Source: Cryptosporangium phraense (GTDB taxonomy: Bacteria; Actinomycetota; Actinomycetes; Mycobacteriales; Cryptosporangiaceae). Taken from it: 64,000 nt of DNA. The DNA is taken from contig NZ_VIRS01000006.1 in assembly GCF_006912135.1 (NCBI RefSeq), positions 248,001-312,000 of the forward strand, written 5' to 3'. The position numbers and the translations under genes were made by a program. The notes beneath the pieces are model-generated. The model was not told the DNA's origin and searched no databases. It saw nothing but the letters and a program-made list of their open reading frames with translations. Below are positions 1-7,054 of the stretch, one piece after another. Within the stretch, counting starts at the first letter, position 1, and each line of letters opens with the position of its first letter.

Positions 1-1
1 A

Positions 2-37
2 CCGCCTGACACGCGCCAGGCGGCCCCTCCGGGGGCC
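2..37 (-). terminator. Tandem hairpins after binding-protein gene
   Basis: Two adjacent inverted repeats lie just past the stop of the leftward gene that ends at 38. One pairs CCGCCTG (2-8) with CAGGCGG (17-23). The other pairs GGCCCC (22-27) with GGGGCC (32-37). There is no long T run, as is usual for GC-rich actinobacterial terminators. They overlap by two bases, so they may be alternative folds. Confidence 0.5.
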
Positions 38-1315
38 TTACTTGTGGGAGTCGATGAACTTCTGCAGAGCCGGACCCGCGTCAGCCGGCTTGATCGAGCC
101 GCCGGTGACCGCGTTCTGGATGCGCCAGTACTCGGTCGTCACGTCGGTGGAGAAGTTCTGGTCGTTGTTGAGGAAGAAGCCCTTGGCGCTCTTGGTCAGC
201 TCACCGATCTCGGTGTTGAGCGGCTGCTGCTCCGTCGCGCCCTTGGTGTCCTTGTTGACGGGGATGGCCGCGAACACGCCCAGGTTCTTGCCCTCGACCT
301 CGGCGGAGGTGAGGTAGTCCAGGAACTTCGCCGCCTGCTCCGGGTGCTTGCTGGCCTTGGTGATGTACTGGCCCTCGGAGAAGCCGTAGAGCCGGTCGGT
401 GCCGGTGGGGAGCTCGAACACCCCGACGTCGGACGGCTTGACGCCGCCGTCGATCACCTGCTGGGTGAACCAGTCGCCCTCGATCTGCATCGCGGCCTTG
501 CCGGAGAAGAACAGCGGCGACGCCTGGGTCTGGGCGAGGCCGGCGAAGCCCTTGTTGAAGTAGTTGGCCGACCAGGTCTTGAGCTGCTCGAACGACTTGG
601 TGACGCAGGGCTCGGTCGCCCAGCTCGCCTTACCGGTGTTGAGCTGATCGCCCTTGGCGGCACCGCAGTTGGTCTCGATGAAGGTGTCCAGCAGGCGCAT
701 CACGTGCCAGTTGTCCTTGCCGCCGAACGCGAACGGGGTGACACCCGCGGCCTTCAGCTTCTGCGCGTCCTGCTCCCACTCCGCGAACGTGGTGGGCGGT
801 GCGCTGATGCCCGCCTTGGTGAACAGATCCTTGCGGTAGTAGACGACCTCGGTGCGCTGCGTCCACGGCACGCCGTGAAAGCCGCCGTACTGGCTGAACG
901 CCTTCAGCGTCGACTCGTTGAACCGGCTGGTCCAGTTGAACTGCTGGTAGTACTTCGACAGATCGAGGCTGACTCCCGACTCGACGAGAGTGCCGCCGAG
1001 CCCCGGACCCGCCCAGTAGTAGTAGATGTCGGGCCCCTGGTCGCTGCCGGCCGTGGTGCGCAGAGCGTCCTTGTGGGCGTCGACCGCGCGGAACTGAAGG
1101 TCGACCTTGATGTCCGGGTTCGTCTTCTCGAAGTCCTTGACGACGTCCTTGAGCGCTGCTGTGGCGGAGTCCGCGTTCTGCGTGACCATCCACCACTTCA
1201 CGGTGACCGGGCCGCTGCCGCTGTCCCCGTCGTCACCGGTGATCGACTGACCGGTGCACCCGGTCAGCGCCAGTAAGGCGGTGAGGGCTGCTGTCGCCCA
1301 CACTCTTGCTCTCAT
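38..1315 (-). CDS. ABC sugar-type extracellular solute-binding lipoprotein
   Basis: A 425-aa protein of the family 1 extracellular solute-binding class (sugar uptake, MalE/UgpB-like). The N-terminus is a lipoprotein signal: a charged start, a hydrophobic stretch and the lipobox LTGC with the acylated Cys at about residue 20. The mature protein would sit on the outer face of the membrane and hand its ligand to an ABC permease. The body carries family landmarks such as the segment VKWWMVTQ near the mature start. I chose the ATG at 1315 over the one at 1327 because GGAG lies seven bases before it. Partner permease and ATPase genes are not present; they would lie to the left, outside the window, since the gene points that way. 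The substrate cannot be told from sequence; sugars or oligosaccharides are usual. Confidence 0.88.
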   Translation of the reverse strand: MRARVWATAALTALLALTGCTGQSITGDDGDSGSGPVTVKWWMVTQNADSATAALKDVVKDFEKTNPDIKVDLQFRAVDAHKDALRTTAGSDQGPDIYYYWAGPGLGGTLVESGVSLDLSKYYQQFNWTSRFNESTLKAFSQYGGFHGVPWTQRTEVVYYRKDLFTKAGISAPPTTFAEWEQDAQKLKAAGVTPFAFGGKDNWHVMRLLDTFIETNCGAAKGDQLNTGKASWATEPCVTKSFEQLKTWSANYFNKGFAGLAQTQASPLFFSGKAAMQIEGDWFTQQVIDGGVKPSDVGVFELPTGTDRLYGFSEGQYITKASKHPEQAAKFLDYLTSAEVEGKNLGVFAAIPVNKDTKGATEQQPLNTEIGELTKSAKGFFLNNDQNFSTDVTTEYWRIQNAVTGGSIKPADAGPALQKFIDSHK

Positions 1316-1327
1316 GACTAGCTCCAT

Positions 1328-1814
1328 CTTGAATAGCGATTCGACACTGATTCGAAATTCGGGTGGTGAGCACGCGAACCAGGCGGCAGAGGCTGCCGCT
1401 GGCTTACTGCGGGAAGTGGTGGTGCGACTTGCGACGGCGCTTCATCGGCGCGATGCCGGGCTTGTCGGTCACAAGATGACCGGATAGCGGCTACGTCGTG
1501 GGCGTCTTCGACGCTAGGAGGCGCACATCCCGATGAGTGGATCCGCCGGTGGGGTGTTCGGCGTCAAGGCCTCGAGATCGATGCATCCGTCAGCGCATCC
1601 TCCCGTCGTTGGGATCCGACAGCCACACGGAGCCGGGCTATTTGTTAAAGCCCCTTTTAATATGTGGTGCCGACACGCTAAGCCATCCCCGGAGCGGCGT
1701 CAATGAGCAGGTGTGATCTCAGGAGGCGACGGCTGGGTGGGCCGAACGTCACTGCCACGCGCGGTGGCAGTGGCGTGCTCGAAGGCGGCCATCAGAGCGG
1801 CCGACTGGACGTGT
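1328..1814. other. Intergenic region, no gene seen
   Basis: 487 bases lie between the binding-protein start and the end of the DUF6069-like gene. No convincing coding sequence is visible; short open frames here lack ribosome sites and family character. A relatively AT-rich patch around 1640-1665 is the only compositional break. The promoter of the leftward binding-protein gene should lie at the left end. Confidence 0.5.
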
Positions 1815-2264
1815 TCAGGCTGCGGGCGACGAAGTCACCGGTAGTACGCGCAGGAAGATCGGTACGGCGATCGCCGCCACGGCGAGATGCATGAGCATCA
1901 GTGCGAGTACGGCCAGCGTGCTGGTGCCGGCCAGACTTCCGTCAACCAGCAGGAGTATGTCGGGGATCAGCGAGAAGACGACCACGCCCGGCACCAGCCA
2001 GCGCAGGACGGTGCTCGGCCGGCGGGAGAGGCGCCGAATCAACGTCCAGGCGAACGCTGCGGCGAGCACTCCCACGACGGTGAAGAAGGTGAACGATCCG
2101 GCGTTGAGCGGCATGAACTCGTCATCCGCACCGGCGGCGTGGGCGGCGGCGGCGATGATCGCGTTGACGACGACGGAAGCGACGACGGCAAGGATGACTC
2201 CTCCGACCGCGCGAACGGCCGACGTGCGCGGGATGACGGGCCTGTTGGTGCTCTCGGTAGCCAT
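1815..2264 (-). CDS. DUF6069-like four-helix membrane protein
   Basis: A 149-aa integral membrane protein with four predicted transmembrane stretches (about residues 20-43, 55-76, 90-108 and 115-140). The pattern matches the small actinobacterial DUF6069 family, whose function is unknown. The gene is divergent from a MarR regulator at 2359, and the 94 bases between them contain two copies of a palindromic operator. Control by one or both neighbouring MarR proteins is therefore likely, and a role in stress or permeability is plausible but unproven. Confidence 0.7.
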   Translation of the reverse strand: MATESTNRPVIPRTSAVRAVGGVILAVVASVVVNAIIAAAAHAAGADDEFMPLNAGSFTFFTVVGVLAAAFAWTLIRRLSRRPSTVLRWLVPGVVVFSLIPDILLLVDGSLAGTSTLAVLALMLMHLAVAAIAVPIFLRVLPVTSSPAA

Positions 2265-2281
2265 GGGTTCTCCGTTCGTTT

Positions 2282-2329
2282 ACTTCAACGGTTGAGTAAG
2301 TGGGCAGAGATATACTCAACCATGCAAGT
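2282..2329. promoter_or_regulatory. Two 16-bp MarR-type operators in divergent promoter
   Basis: ACTTCAACGGTTGAGT (2282-2297) and ACTCAACCATGCAAGT (2314-2329) are two copies of a pseudo-palindrome of the form ACTT...AAGT. Parts of them also form an outer inverted repeat, GGTTGAGTA (2290-2298) with TACTCAACC (2313-2321). They sit between a divergent membrane-protein gene and a MarR gene. The same 16-mer appears three times at 3333-3415 next to the second MarR gene, which supports a shared regulator. Confidence 0.6.
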
Positions 2330-2358
2330 AAATTTGGTCAATGTCTTAAGCTTTTGGG

Positions 2359-2832
2359 GTGGATGGCGACCATCGGCCGGTGTGGCTGGACGAGCAGGAG
2401 CAGGAAATTTGGCGCACCCTTGCCACGGTGTTGGTGCACCTGCCGGCCGCACTCGATGCGCAGCTGCAGCGCGACGCGGGGATGAGCCAGTTTGAATACG
2501 CGATCCTGGCCGCGCTGTCGGACGCCCCCGGACGGGAGCTGCGCATGAGCGCGCTTGCCCGATTCGCCGATGGGTCGCTGGCACGTCTGTCGCAGGCGGT
2601 CGGGCGCCTGGAAAGGCGCGGCTGGGTGCGTCGAACGTCAGACCCGGACGACGGCCGTTCCACTCGAGCGGTCCTCACCGACGAAGGCTGGCAGGTGTTG
2701 GTCGCGGCGGCACCAGGCCACGTGAGCGCGGTTCGCGGCCTGGTATTCGACCCACTGACGCGAGCGCAGGTCCGGCAGCTTGGTGAGATCGGCCGTCGAA
2801 TTCAGCGCGTGATCATTCCGGATGGGCCCTAG
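2359..2832 (+). CDS. MarR-family transcriptional regulator (copy 1)
   Basis: A 157-aa winged-helix regulator. The core runs from about residue 30 to 125: a recognition-helix region around ALARFADGSLARLSQAV, then the wing with the MarR hallmark DPDDGRSTRAVLT. MarR proteins bind DNA as dimers and usually release it on binding phenolic or other small ligands. The start is GTG at 2359 with only a weak ribosome site. It is a clear paralog of the next gene (shared LPAALDAQLQRDAG and APGHVS..R.LVFD), which lies in convergent orientation. The two stop codons share the palindrome CTAG at 2829-2832. Operators upstream suggest autoregulation and cross-regulation. Confidence 0.9.
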   Translation: MDGDHRPVWLDEQEQEIWRTLATVLVHLPAALDAQLQRDAGMSQFEYAILAALSDAPGRELRMSALARFADGSLARLSQAVGRLERRGWVRRTSDPDDGRSTRAVLTDEGWQVLVAAAPGHVSAVRGLVFDPLTRAQVRQLGEIGRRIQRVIIPDGP

Positions 2833-3320
2833 TTCGGGCCGCTGAAGCACGGGTCATCGGGGTTGGTCGCACCGACTACCCGGTTGGCGACCTCGCGCAT
2901 CTGGCGCTGCTGGGACTTGGTGAGTACGTCGAATACCAGCCGTCGAACCTCGGAGACGTGCCCAGGGGCGGTCGCGACAACCTTCTCCCAGCCGGAATCC
3001 GTCAGTACCGCGAGGGTGGCACGCCCGTCGGTGGGATCAGGCGCGCGCCGGATCCACCCTCGCTTCTCCATACGGGCGACCACCTGCGACAGGCGCGGCA
3101 GCGCACCCTGGACGAACGCAGCCAGGATGCTCATCCGCATGGTCCGGTCCGGCTCCATCGAAAGTGCGGACAGGACCGAGTATTCGAAGTGACTGATCCC
3201 CGCGTCGCGCTGGAGCTGCGCATCGAGCGCTGCGGGTAGCTGCGTCAACATCGCGGTCATGGACCGCCAGGTCAGCTGCTGCTCGTCGGAGAGCCACTGC
3301 GGCTCGGCGGTGTCACCCAC
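2829..3320 (-). CDS. MarR-family transcriptional regulator (copy 2)
   Basis: A 163-aa MarR winged-helix protein, paralogous to the gene at 2359 and convergent with it. It has the same helix-turn-helix region (about residues 65-85) and a wing with DPTDGRATLAVLT. The start is GTG at 3320. No ribosome site precedes it, but TATAAT (minus strand, 3327-3332) lies six bases upstream, so the message is probably leaderless. One operator copy abuts that -10 element, which fits autorepression. The gene is divergent from the SnoaL/dioxygenase operon at 3527, the likeliest target. Confidence 0.9.
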   Translation of the reverse strand: MGDTAEPQWLSDEQQLTWRSMTAMLTQLPAALDAQLQRDAGISHFEYSVLSALSMEPDRTMRMSILAAFVQGALPRLSQVVARMEKRGWIRRAPDPTDGRATLAVLTDSGWEKVVATAPGHVSEVRRLVFDVLTKSQQRQMREVANRVVGATNPDDPCFSGPN

Positions 3321-3326
3321 GACATG

Positions 3327-3332
3327 ATTATA
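3327..3332 (-). promoter_or_regulatory. -10 element of leaderless MarR gene
   Basis: On the minus strand the sequence reads TATAAT followed by six bases and then the GTG start at 3320. This is a perfect -10 hexamer at the distance expected if transcription starts at the start codon. No good -35 hexamer was found. An operator copy occupies 3333-3348, directly upstream. Confidence 0.5.
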
Positions 3333-3415
3333 ACTTCACACTGCAAGCATCGAGTAGGAGTCATGTGCTTGCACTGTGAAGTAAATTGGCGGTAGATTAA
3401 CTTCACGGTGCAAGT
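3333..3415. promoter_or_regulatory. Three 16-bp MarR-type operators
   Basis: Copies are ACTTCACACTGCAAGC (3333-3348), GCTTGCACTGTGAAGT (3367-3382) and ACTTCACGGTGCAAGT (3400-3415). The first two are near-perfect inverted copies of each other, with one mismatch over 17 bases. Spacing between starts is 34 and 33 bases, about three helical turns, so dimers would sit on the same DNA face. The array lies between the leaderless MarR gene and the rightward operon starting at 3527. Confidence 0.62.
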
Positions 3416-3526
3416 ATTTGAGCCCTAGTTGGTAGCGGCCTGCTCCGTGCCGATGGGAGACGGTATGCCCGATGCAGGGATCGACCGCCGAACCGGCGGG
3501 GCCGCCGTGCGGAGAAGGAGCGAATT

Positions 3527-3949
3527 GTGACTGTGGCGTTGACTCACCGAGAGCTGGTCCGGCGTTTCCTGGACGCGTTCCACACCAACGACTCGGCCAC
3601 GTTGGATGCGCTCGTGGCCGACGACTACATCAACCACGCTGGCATCGGCGACGGTCGTGGGCCGCTTAAGCGCCTGATCCAGGCGAACACCGACGCGTTC
3701 GCCGACCTGCGCTATGAGATCGACCCGCTCATCGAGCAGGGTGATCTCATCGCCGTCCGGCTCACCGTCACCGGCACCCATCGGGGGCCGTACCGCGGGG
3801 TCGCTCCGACGGACCGCACCGTCCGCTTCGAGGTCATCGACATCTGGCGGGTCGCGAACGGCCGCCTCGTAGAGCACTGGGGCCTCTCCGATCAGCTCGG
3901 CCTGGCTCAGCAACTCGGCCTAGCGCTGGCGCCGACGGAGGGGCGATGA
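3527..3949 (+). CDS. SnoaL-like polyketide-cyclase-fold protein
   Basis: A 140-aa protein of the NTF2/SnoaL-like superfamily, closest in pattern to the 'ester cyclase' group: an N-terminal helical stretch (RRFLDAFHTND), the VADDYINHAG segment, and a C-terminal VIDIWRVANGRLVEHWGL strand pair. The fold forms a small hydrophobic pocket used for isomerisation, hydrolysis or binding. The start is GTG at 3527 with AAGGAG six bases before it. It is the first gene of a four-gene rightward operon and overlaps the next gene by ATGA. The substrate is unknown; an aromatic or quinone product is plausible from the neighbours. Confidence 0.8.
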   Translation: MTVALTHRELVRRFLDAFHTNDSATLDALVADDYINHAGIGDGRGPLKRLIQANTDAFADLRYEIDPLIEQGDLIAVRLTVTGTHRGPYRGVAPTDRTVRFEVIDIWRVANGRLVEHWGLSDQLGLAQQLGLALAPTEGR

Positions 3950-4824
3950 CGAATCGACCCAGCGACGGGCCGCTGCGCTCGGACACCCCTGCGGCGGCCT
4001 ATGACGCGCTCTTGGCCGACGTGCTCCCGCAGGCACGGTCCCAGCGTTCCTGGGAGCCGTCGGACGGGCAGCTACCGGCCCTATTCGTCAGCCACGGCGC
4101 GCCACCCACCCTCGACGACCGGCCTTGGCTCGACGCGTTGTTCGCCTGGGGTCAGTCCATGCCCAAGCCCCGGGCGATCGCGGTGATCTCCGCACACTGG
4201 GAGAATGCCCCGATCGCGATATCCGGATCAGAGGCCGGCACGCCGCTGTACTACGACTTCGGTGGCTTCCACCCCCGTTATTACACCCTGACCTACCCGA
4301 CCCCGGACGCCACCGACCTGGCTCACCGCGTCGCCGGGACACTGGCCGGATCGGGCCCGGTCCACCAGTTCACCGACCGTGGACTCGACCACGGCGCCTT
4401 CATCCCGTTGCTGGCGATGTACCCGGCTGCCGACGTGCCGGTCATCCAAGTGTCCATGCCGAGCCTCGACCCGGAAGCGTTGCTCGCTCTCGGTCAGCGC
4501 CTGCGAGGCCTTCGCGAGGAAGGAATACTCGTGATCGGATCGGGCTACCTGACGCACAGCTTCGCGGTACTCCGGAACCCCGGCCTGGCCGGATACACCG
4601 AAGCGTTCGACGAATGGGCCACCGACGCCATCGCCCGCGGCGACATCGACGCGTTGGCCGACTACCGAGCGAAGGCGCCCGGGGCCTCCATTGCGCATCC
4701 CACCGCGGACCACTACGTCCCGCTACTGCTCACACTCGGCGCCGCGGACTATCCCGCCACCGCGACCTCGGCCATCGAACGCTTCTACCACGGCAACTCC
4801 ATTCGCTCGTTCTCCATCAACTGA
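3946..4824 (+). CDS. Class III extradiol dioxygenase (LigB/DODA type)
   Basis: A 292-aa protein of the LigB superfamily, resembling the YgiD/4,5-DOPA dioxygenase branch. Visible marks are SHGAPP near residue 47, SAHWE near 83, the segment YYDFGGF, LDHGAF near 147 and a C-terminal GSGYLTHSF. The His residues in the first, second and fourth motifs would bind the catalytic metal. The enzyme class opens catechol-type rings using O2 beside the hydroxyls; it acts in the cytosol. An N-terminal extension of about 40 residues precedes the first motif. It overlaps the upstream SnoaL-like gene by four bases, so the two are co-translated. Confidence 0.82.
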   Translation: MTNRPSDGPLRSDTPAAAYDALLADVLPQARSQRSWEPSDGQLPALFVSHGAPPTLDDRPWLDALFAWGQSMPKPRAIAVISAHWENAPIAISGSEAGTPLYYDFGGFHPRYYTLTYPTPDATDLAHRVAGTLAGSGPVHQFTDRGLDHGAFIPLLAMYPAADVPVIQVSMPSLDPEALLALGQRLRGLREEGILVIGSGYLTHSFAVLRNPGLAGYTEAFDEWATDAIARGDIDALADYRAKAPGASIAHPTADHYVPLLLTLGAADYPATATSAIERFYHGNSIRSFSIN

Positions 4825-4906
4825 CCCGTCGCGTTCTCCCGACGCCGGACCCCTACCGACCGGTGGCGGCGGTGACGCCTGCGCGCTCTCTGGAAGGGAC
4901 CGTTCG

Positions 4907-5833
4907 TTGAAAGCCTTCACCCTCACTACGGCCGGCGCCACGCCCGCCCTGCTCGACCGGCCCGCACCTAGTCCAGCGGCGGGCCAGATCCTCGTCCGTG
5001 TCCACGCGTCGTCGGTCAACGCCCTCGACGTGGGTATCGCCCTCGGACGATTCGAACAGATGGGGATCCCTCACCAGTACCCGCTCACTCTCGGGCGCGA
5101 CATGGCCGGCGTGGTGGAGAGCATCGGACAGGATGCCGGGGCGTTCGCGGTCGGCGACCGAGTCTTCGGCGAGATCCCGTTCCGTCCGCCGATCTCGGCC
5201 GGCACATGGGCGGAGTACGCGCTGGTCGATCACCGCAATCTCGCCCGCGTCCCGGACGCGATCGACCTCGTGACCGCCGGTGCGGCACCCCTCGCCGCAG
5301 TTACCGCGATCCAACTGGTCGATGCCCTCGACCTCGCCGCAGGCCAAACGGTGCTGATCGTCGGCGCTACCGGCGGCGTCGGCAGCATCGCCGCCCAACT
5401 GGCCACGGCGGTCGGCGCCACTGTCGTCGCCCCCGGGCTGCCCGGCGACGAGCAGTTCCTCCGCCAGCTAGGCGTCGCCGACATCTGGCACCGCGACGAC
5501 GATCTGGTCGCCGCAGTCCGTGACCGACACCCCCGCGGCGTCGACGCGATTATCGACGCCGTCACCCCCTACCAGCTCACCGCCTACGAGGCCGCTCTCG
5601 GAGACGGAGGGCGCATCACCTCGCCCACCAACGCCGCAGGCGAGGGACCCGGCCGGACCAACGTGATGCACACCCCGACCACCACACTGCTCGACCGCGT
5701 CGCCGGATATCTGGCCGACGGCACCATCGCCGTGGCCATCCAGCGCATCTACACGCTCGACCAGGCCAATGGCGCCCTGCAGGCGTTCCGCAGCGGCCAC
5801 ACCCTCGGCAAGATCGCCATTCAAATCAGCTGA
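4907..5833 (+). CDS. Zinc-independent NADPH:quinone reductase-like MDR enzyme
   Basis: A 308-aa medium-chain dehydrogenase/reductase. The N-terminal GroES-like half carries ASSVNALDVG and GRDMAGVV. The Rossmann half begins with the nucleotide motif VGATGGVGS near residue 145. The zinc-binding cysteines of alcohol dehydrogenases are absent, which places it with quinone oxidoreductases or enoyl reductases. I chose TTG at 4907 because it is preceded by GGAAGGGA at a good distance and matches the family N-terminus (KAFTL); the open frame extends further left without support. It likely reduces a quinone or enone formed in the same operon. Confidence 0.83.
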   Translation: MKAFTLTTAGATPALLDRPAPSPAAGQILVRVHASSVNALDVGIALGRFEQMGIPHQYPLTLGRDMAGVVESIGQDAGAFAVGDRVFGEIPFRPPISAGTWAEYALVDHRNLARVPDAIDLVTAGAAPLAAVTAIQLVDALDLAAGQTVLIVGATGGVGSIAAQLATAVGATVVAPGLPGDEQFLRQLGVADIWHRDDDLVAAVRDRHPRGVDAIIDAVTPYQLTAYEAALGDGGRITSPTNAAGEGPGRTNVMHTPTTTLLDRVAGYLADGTIAVAIQRIYTLDQANGALQAFRSGHTLGKIAIQIS

Positions 5834-5881
5834 GCCACGGCCCCTGCAGCCAGTATCCATTCACGCCCAAGGAAAGCACTC

Positions 5882-6883
5882 ATGAAAAACACCAGAACGT
5901 GGTTCACCGGGATCGCCACCGTCGCGATCGTCGCCGCCGCTGCGGCCGGCTACGGAGTAGGTGCCCAGGCGGCCGATGCCCCGGCTCCGGCGAAGCAGGT
6001 CTCGCGCCCCGACACCGCCGCGGTCTACCCGGACGTCGTCGAGACCTCCCACGCCTCGAAGGGCGCGGCAGACTTCCTGCGGTCGTTCTTCACCGCCAAA
6101 AGCCAGCACAAGGTCGACGCCACCGCATCCCACTTCAACAAGCAGCAGGCGGCGTACTACGACGCGACGCTCGGCTGGCCCGCGGAGTCCTACGACGCGG
6201 TCCGGAAGATCTTCGCCGACGCCATGCCCAACTGGCCGAAGGAAGCGAAGTCCTACCCCACCCGGATCATCGGCGACACACGCAGCGCCGTCGTGTTGTT
6301 CACCGATACTCCGGAACTCTTCGGTGGCGAGGTTCGGGCGATCGGTGTCCTCGACTTCGAGAACGGGAAGATTACCCGGTGGGTCGACTACTGGGACTCG
6401 CGCAACTTCGGGTCGGAGGCGGCTGCGAAGCTGCGCACCCCGGCAGCGGCCTTCCCCCAGTCGCTCGGCGAAAACAAGGTGAGCGGTCACGCGTCGGCGG
6501 CCGTGGACCGAGCCGCGCGCAAGCTCAACGACGCGCTCAGCAGGAAAGACGCGAAGGCCGCAGCGGCGCTCTTCTCTGACGACGCCACATTTGAGGACAT
6601 GGCGCTGCGGACCAACATCCAGGGTCGATCGGCGATCGGCCGCTACCTCCAGCGGGCACTTCCCGACCTTCCCTACGGCCCTGGAGCTACCGTCCGCCAC
6701 GTCGTCGGCAGCAACCAGGGCGGCGGCTACGAATGGAAGGCTGACGGCAAGGCCGTGCCTCGCGGCGCCACGGCCCTTGAGCTGGACGCCCAGGGCAAGA
6801 TCACGCGGCTGACCGCTGTCTGGGACGGCTCGCTGCTCAGCGACCAGGTGATGTCGTCGCTGGCCGCACGCTCCATCGACTGA
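5882..6883 (+). CDS. Secreted protein with two tandem SnoaL/NTF2-like domains
   Basis: A 333-aa protein with a cleavable-type signal peptide (positive start, hydrophobic run at about residues 8-28, AxA-type site near AQAADA). Two NTF2-like domains follow, at about 58-180 and 205-325. Each has the expected opening helix, a ring of strands and phrases such as IGVLDFENGKITRWVDYWD and LELDAQGKITRLTAVWDG. Most SnoaL-like proteins are single-domain and cytosolic, so a secreted tandem form is unusual. It is last in the operon and is followed by a strong terminator. Its function is unknown. Confidence 0.8.
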   Translation: MKNTRTWFTGIATVAIVAAAAAGYGVGAQAADAPAPAKQVSRPDTAAVYPDVVETSHASKGAADFLRSFFTAKSQHKVDATASHFNKQQAAYYDATLGWPAESYDAVRKIFADAMPNWPKEAKSYPTRIIGDTRSAVVLFTDTPELFGGEVRAIGVLDFENGKITRWVDYWDSRNFGSEAAAKLRTPAAAFPQSLGENKVSGHASAAVDRAARKLNDALSRKDAKAAAALFSDDATFEDMALRTNIQGRSAIGRYLQRALPDLPYGPGATVRHVVGSNQGGGYEWKADGKAVPRGATALELDAQGKITRLTAVWDGSLLSDQVMSSLAARSID

Positions 6884-6902
6884 CCGCAGCACACCGACAA
6901 GT

Positions 6903-6947
6903 ACGAGGTCCTTCGCAGCCCGGCGCACAGGCTGCGAAGGACCTCGT
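6903..6947 (+). terminator. 18-bp stem terminator
   Basis: A perfect inverted repeat, 6903-6920 pairing with 6930-6947 around a nine-base loop, lies 19 bases after the stop of the secreted SnoaL gene. It ends the four-gene operon and separates it from the diguanylate cyclase gene. Confidence 0.85.
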
Positions 6948-7054
6948 CGTCGTCAAGGCCGGGAGAGCGACGCACCTGATCCGCACCGCTCTCGCACCCC
7001 TGGCGCATCGGGCGGCTCCGACAAGAAGTTGACATCCAACCGCGGAGGATCTCG

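Noticed and set aside
44-1276. Long plus-strand open frame opposite the binding-protein gene
   Set aside because: It mirrors the lipoprotein gene and encodes low-complexity Arg/Leu/Gly-rich sequence, typical of antisense frames in GC-rich DNA.
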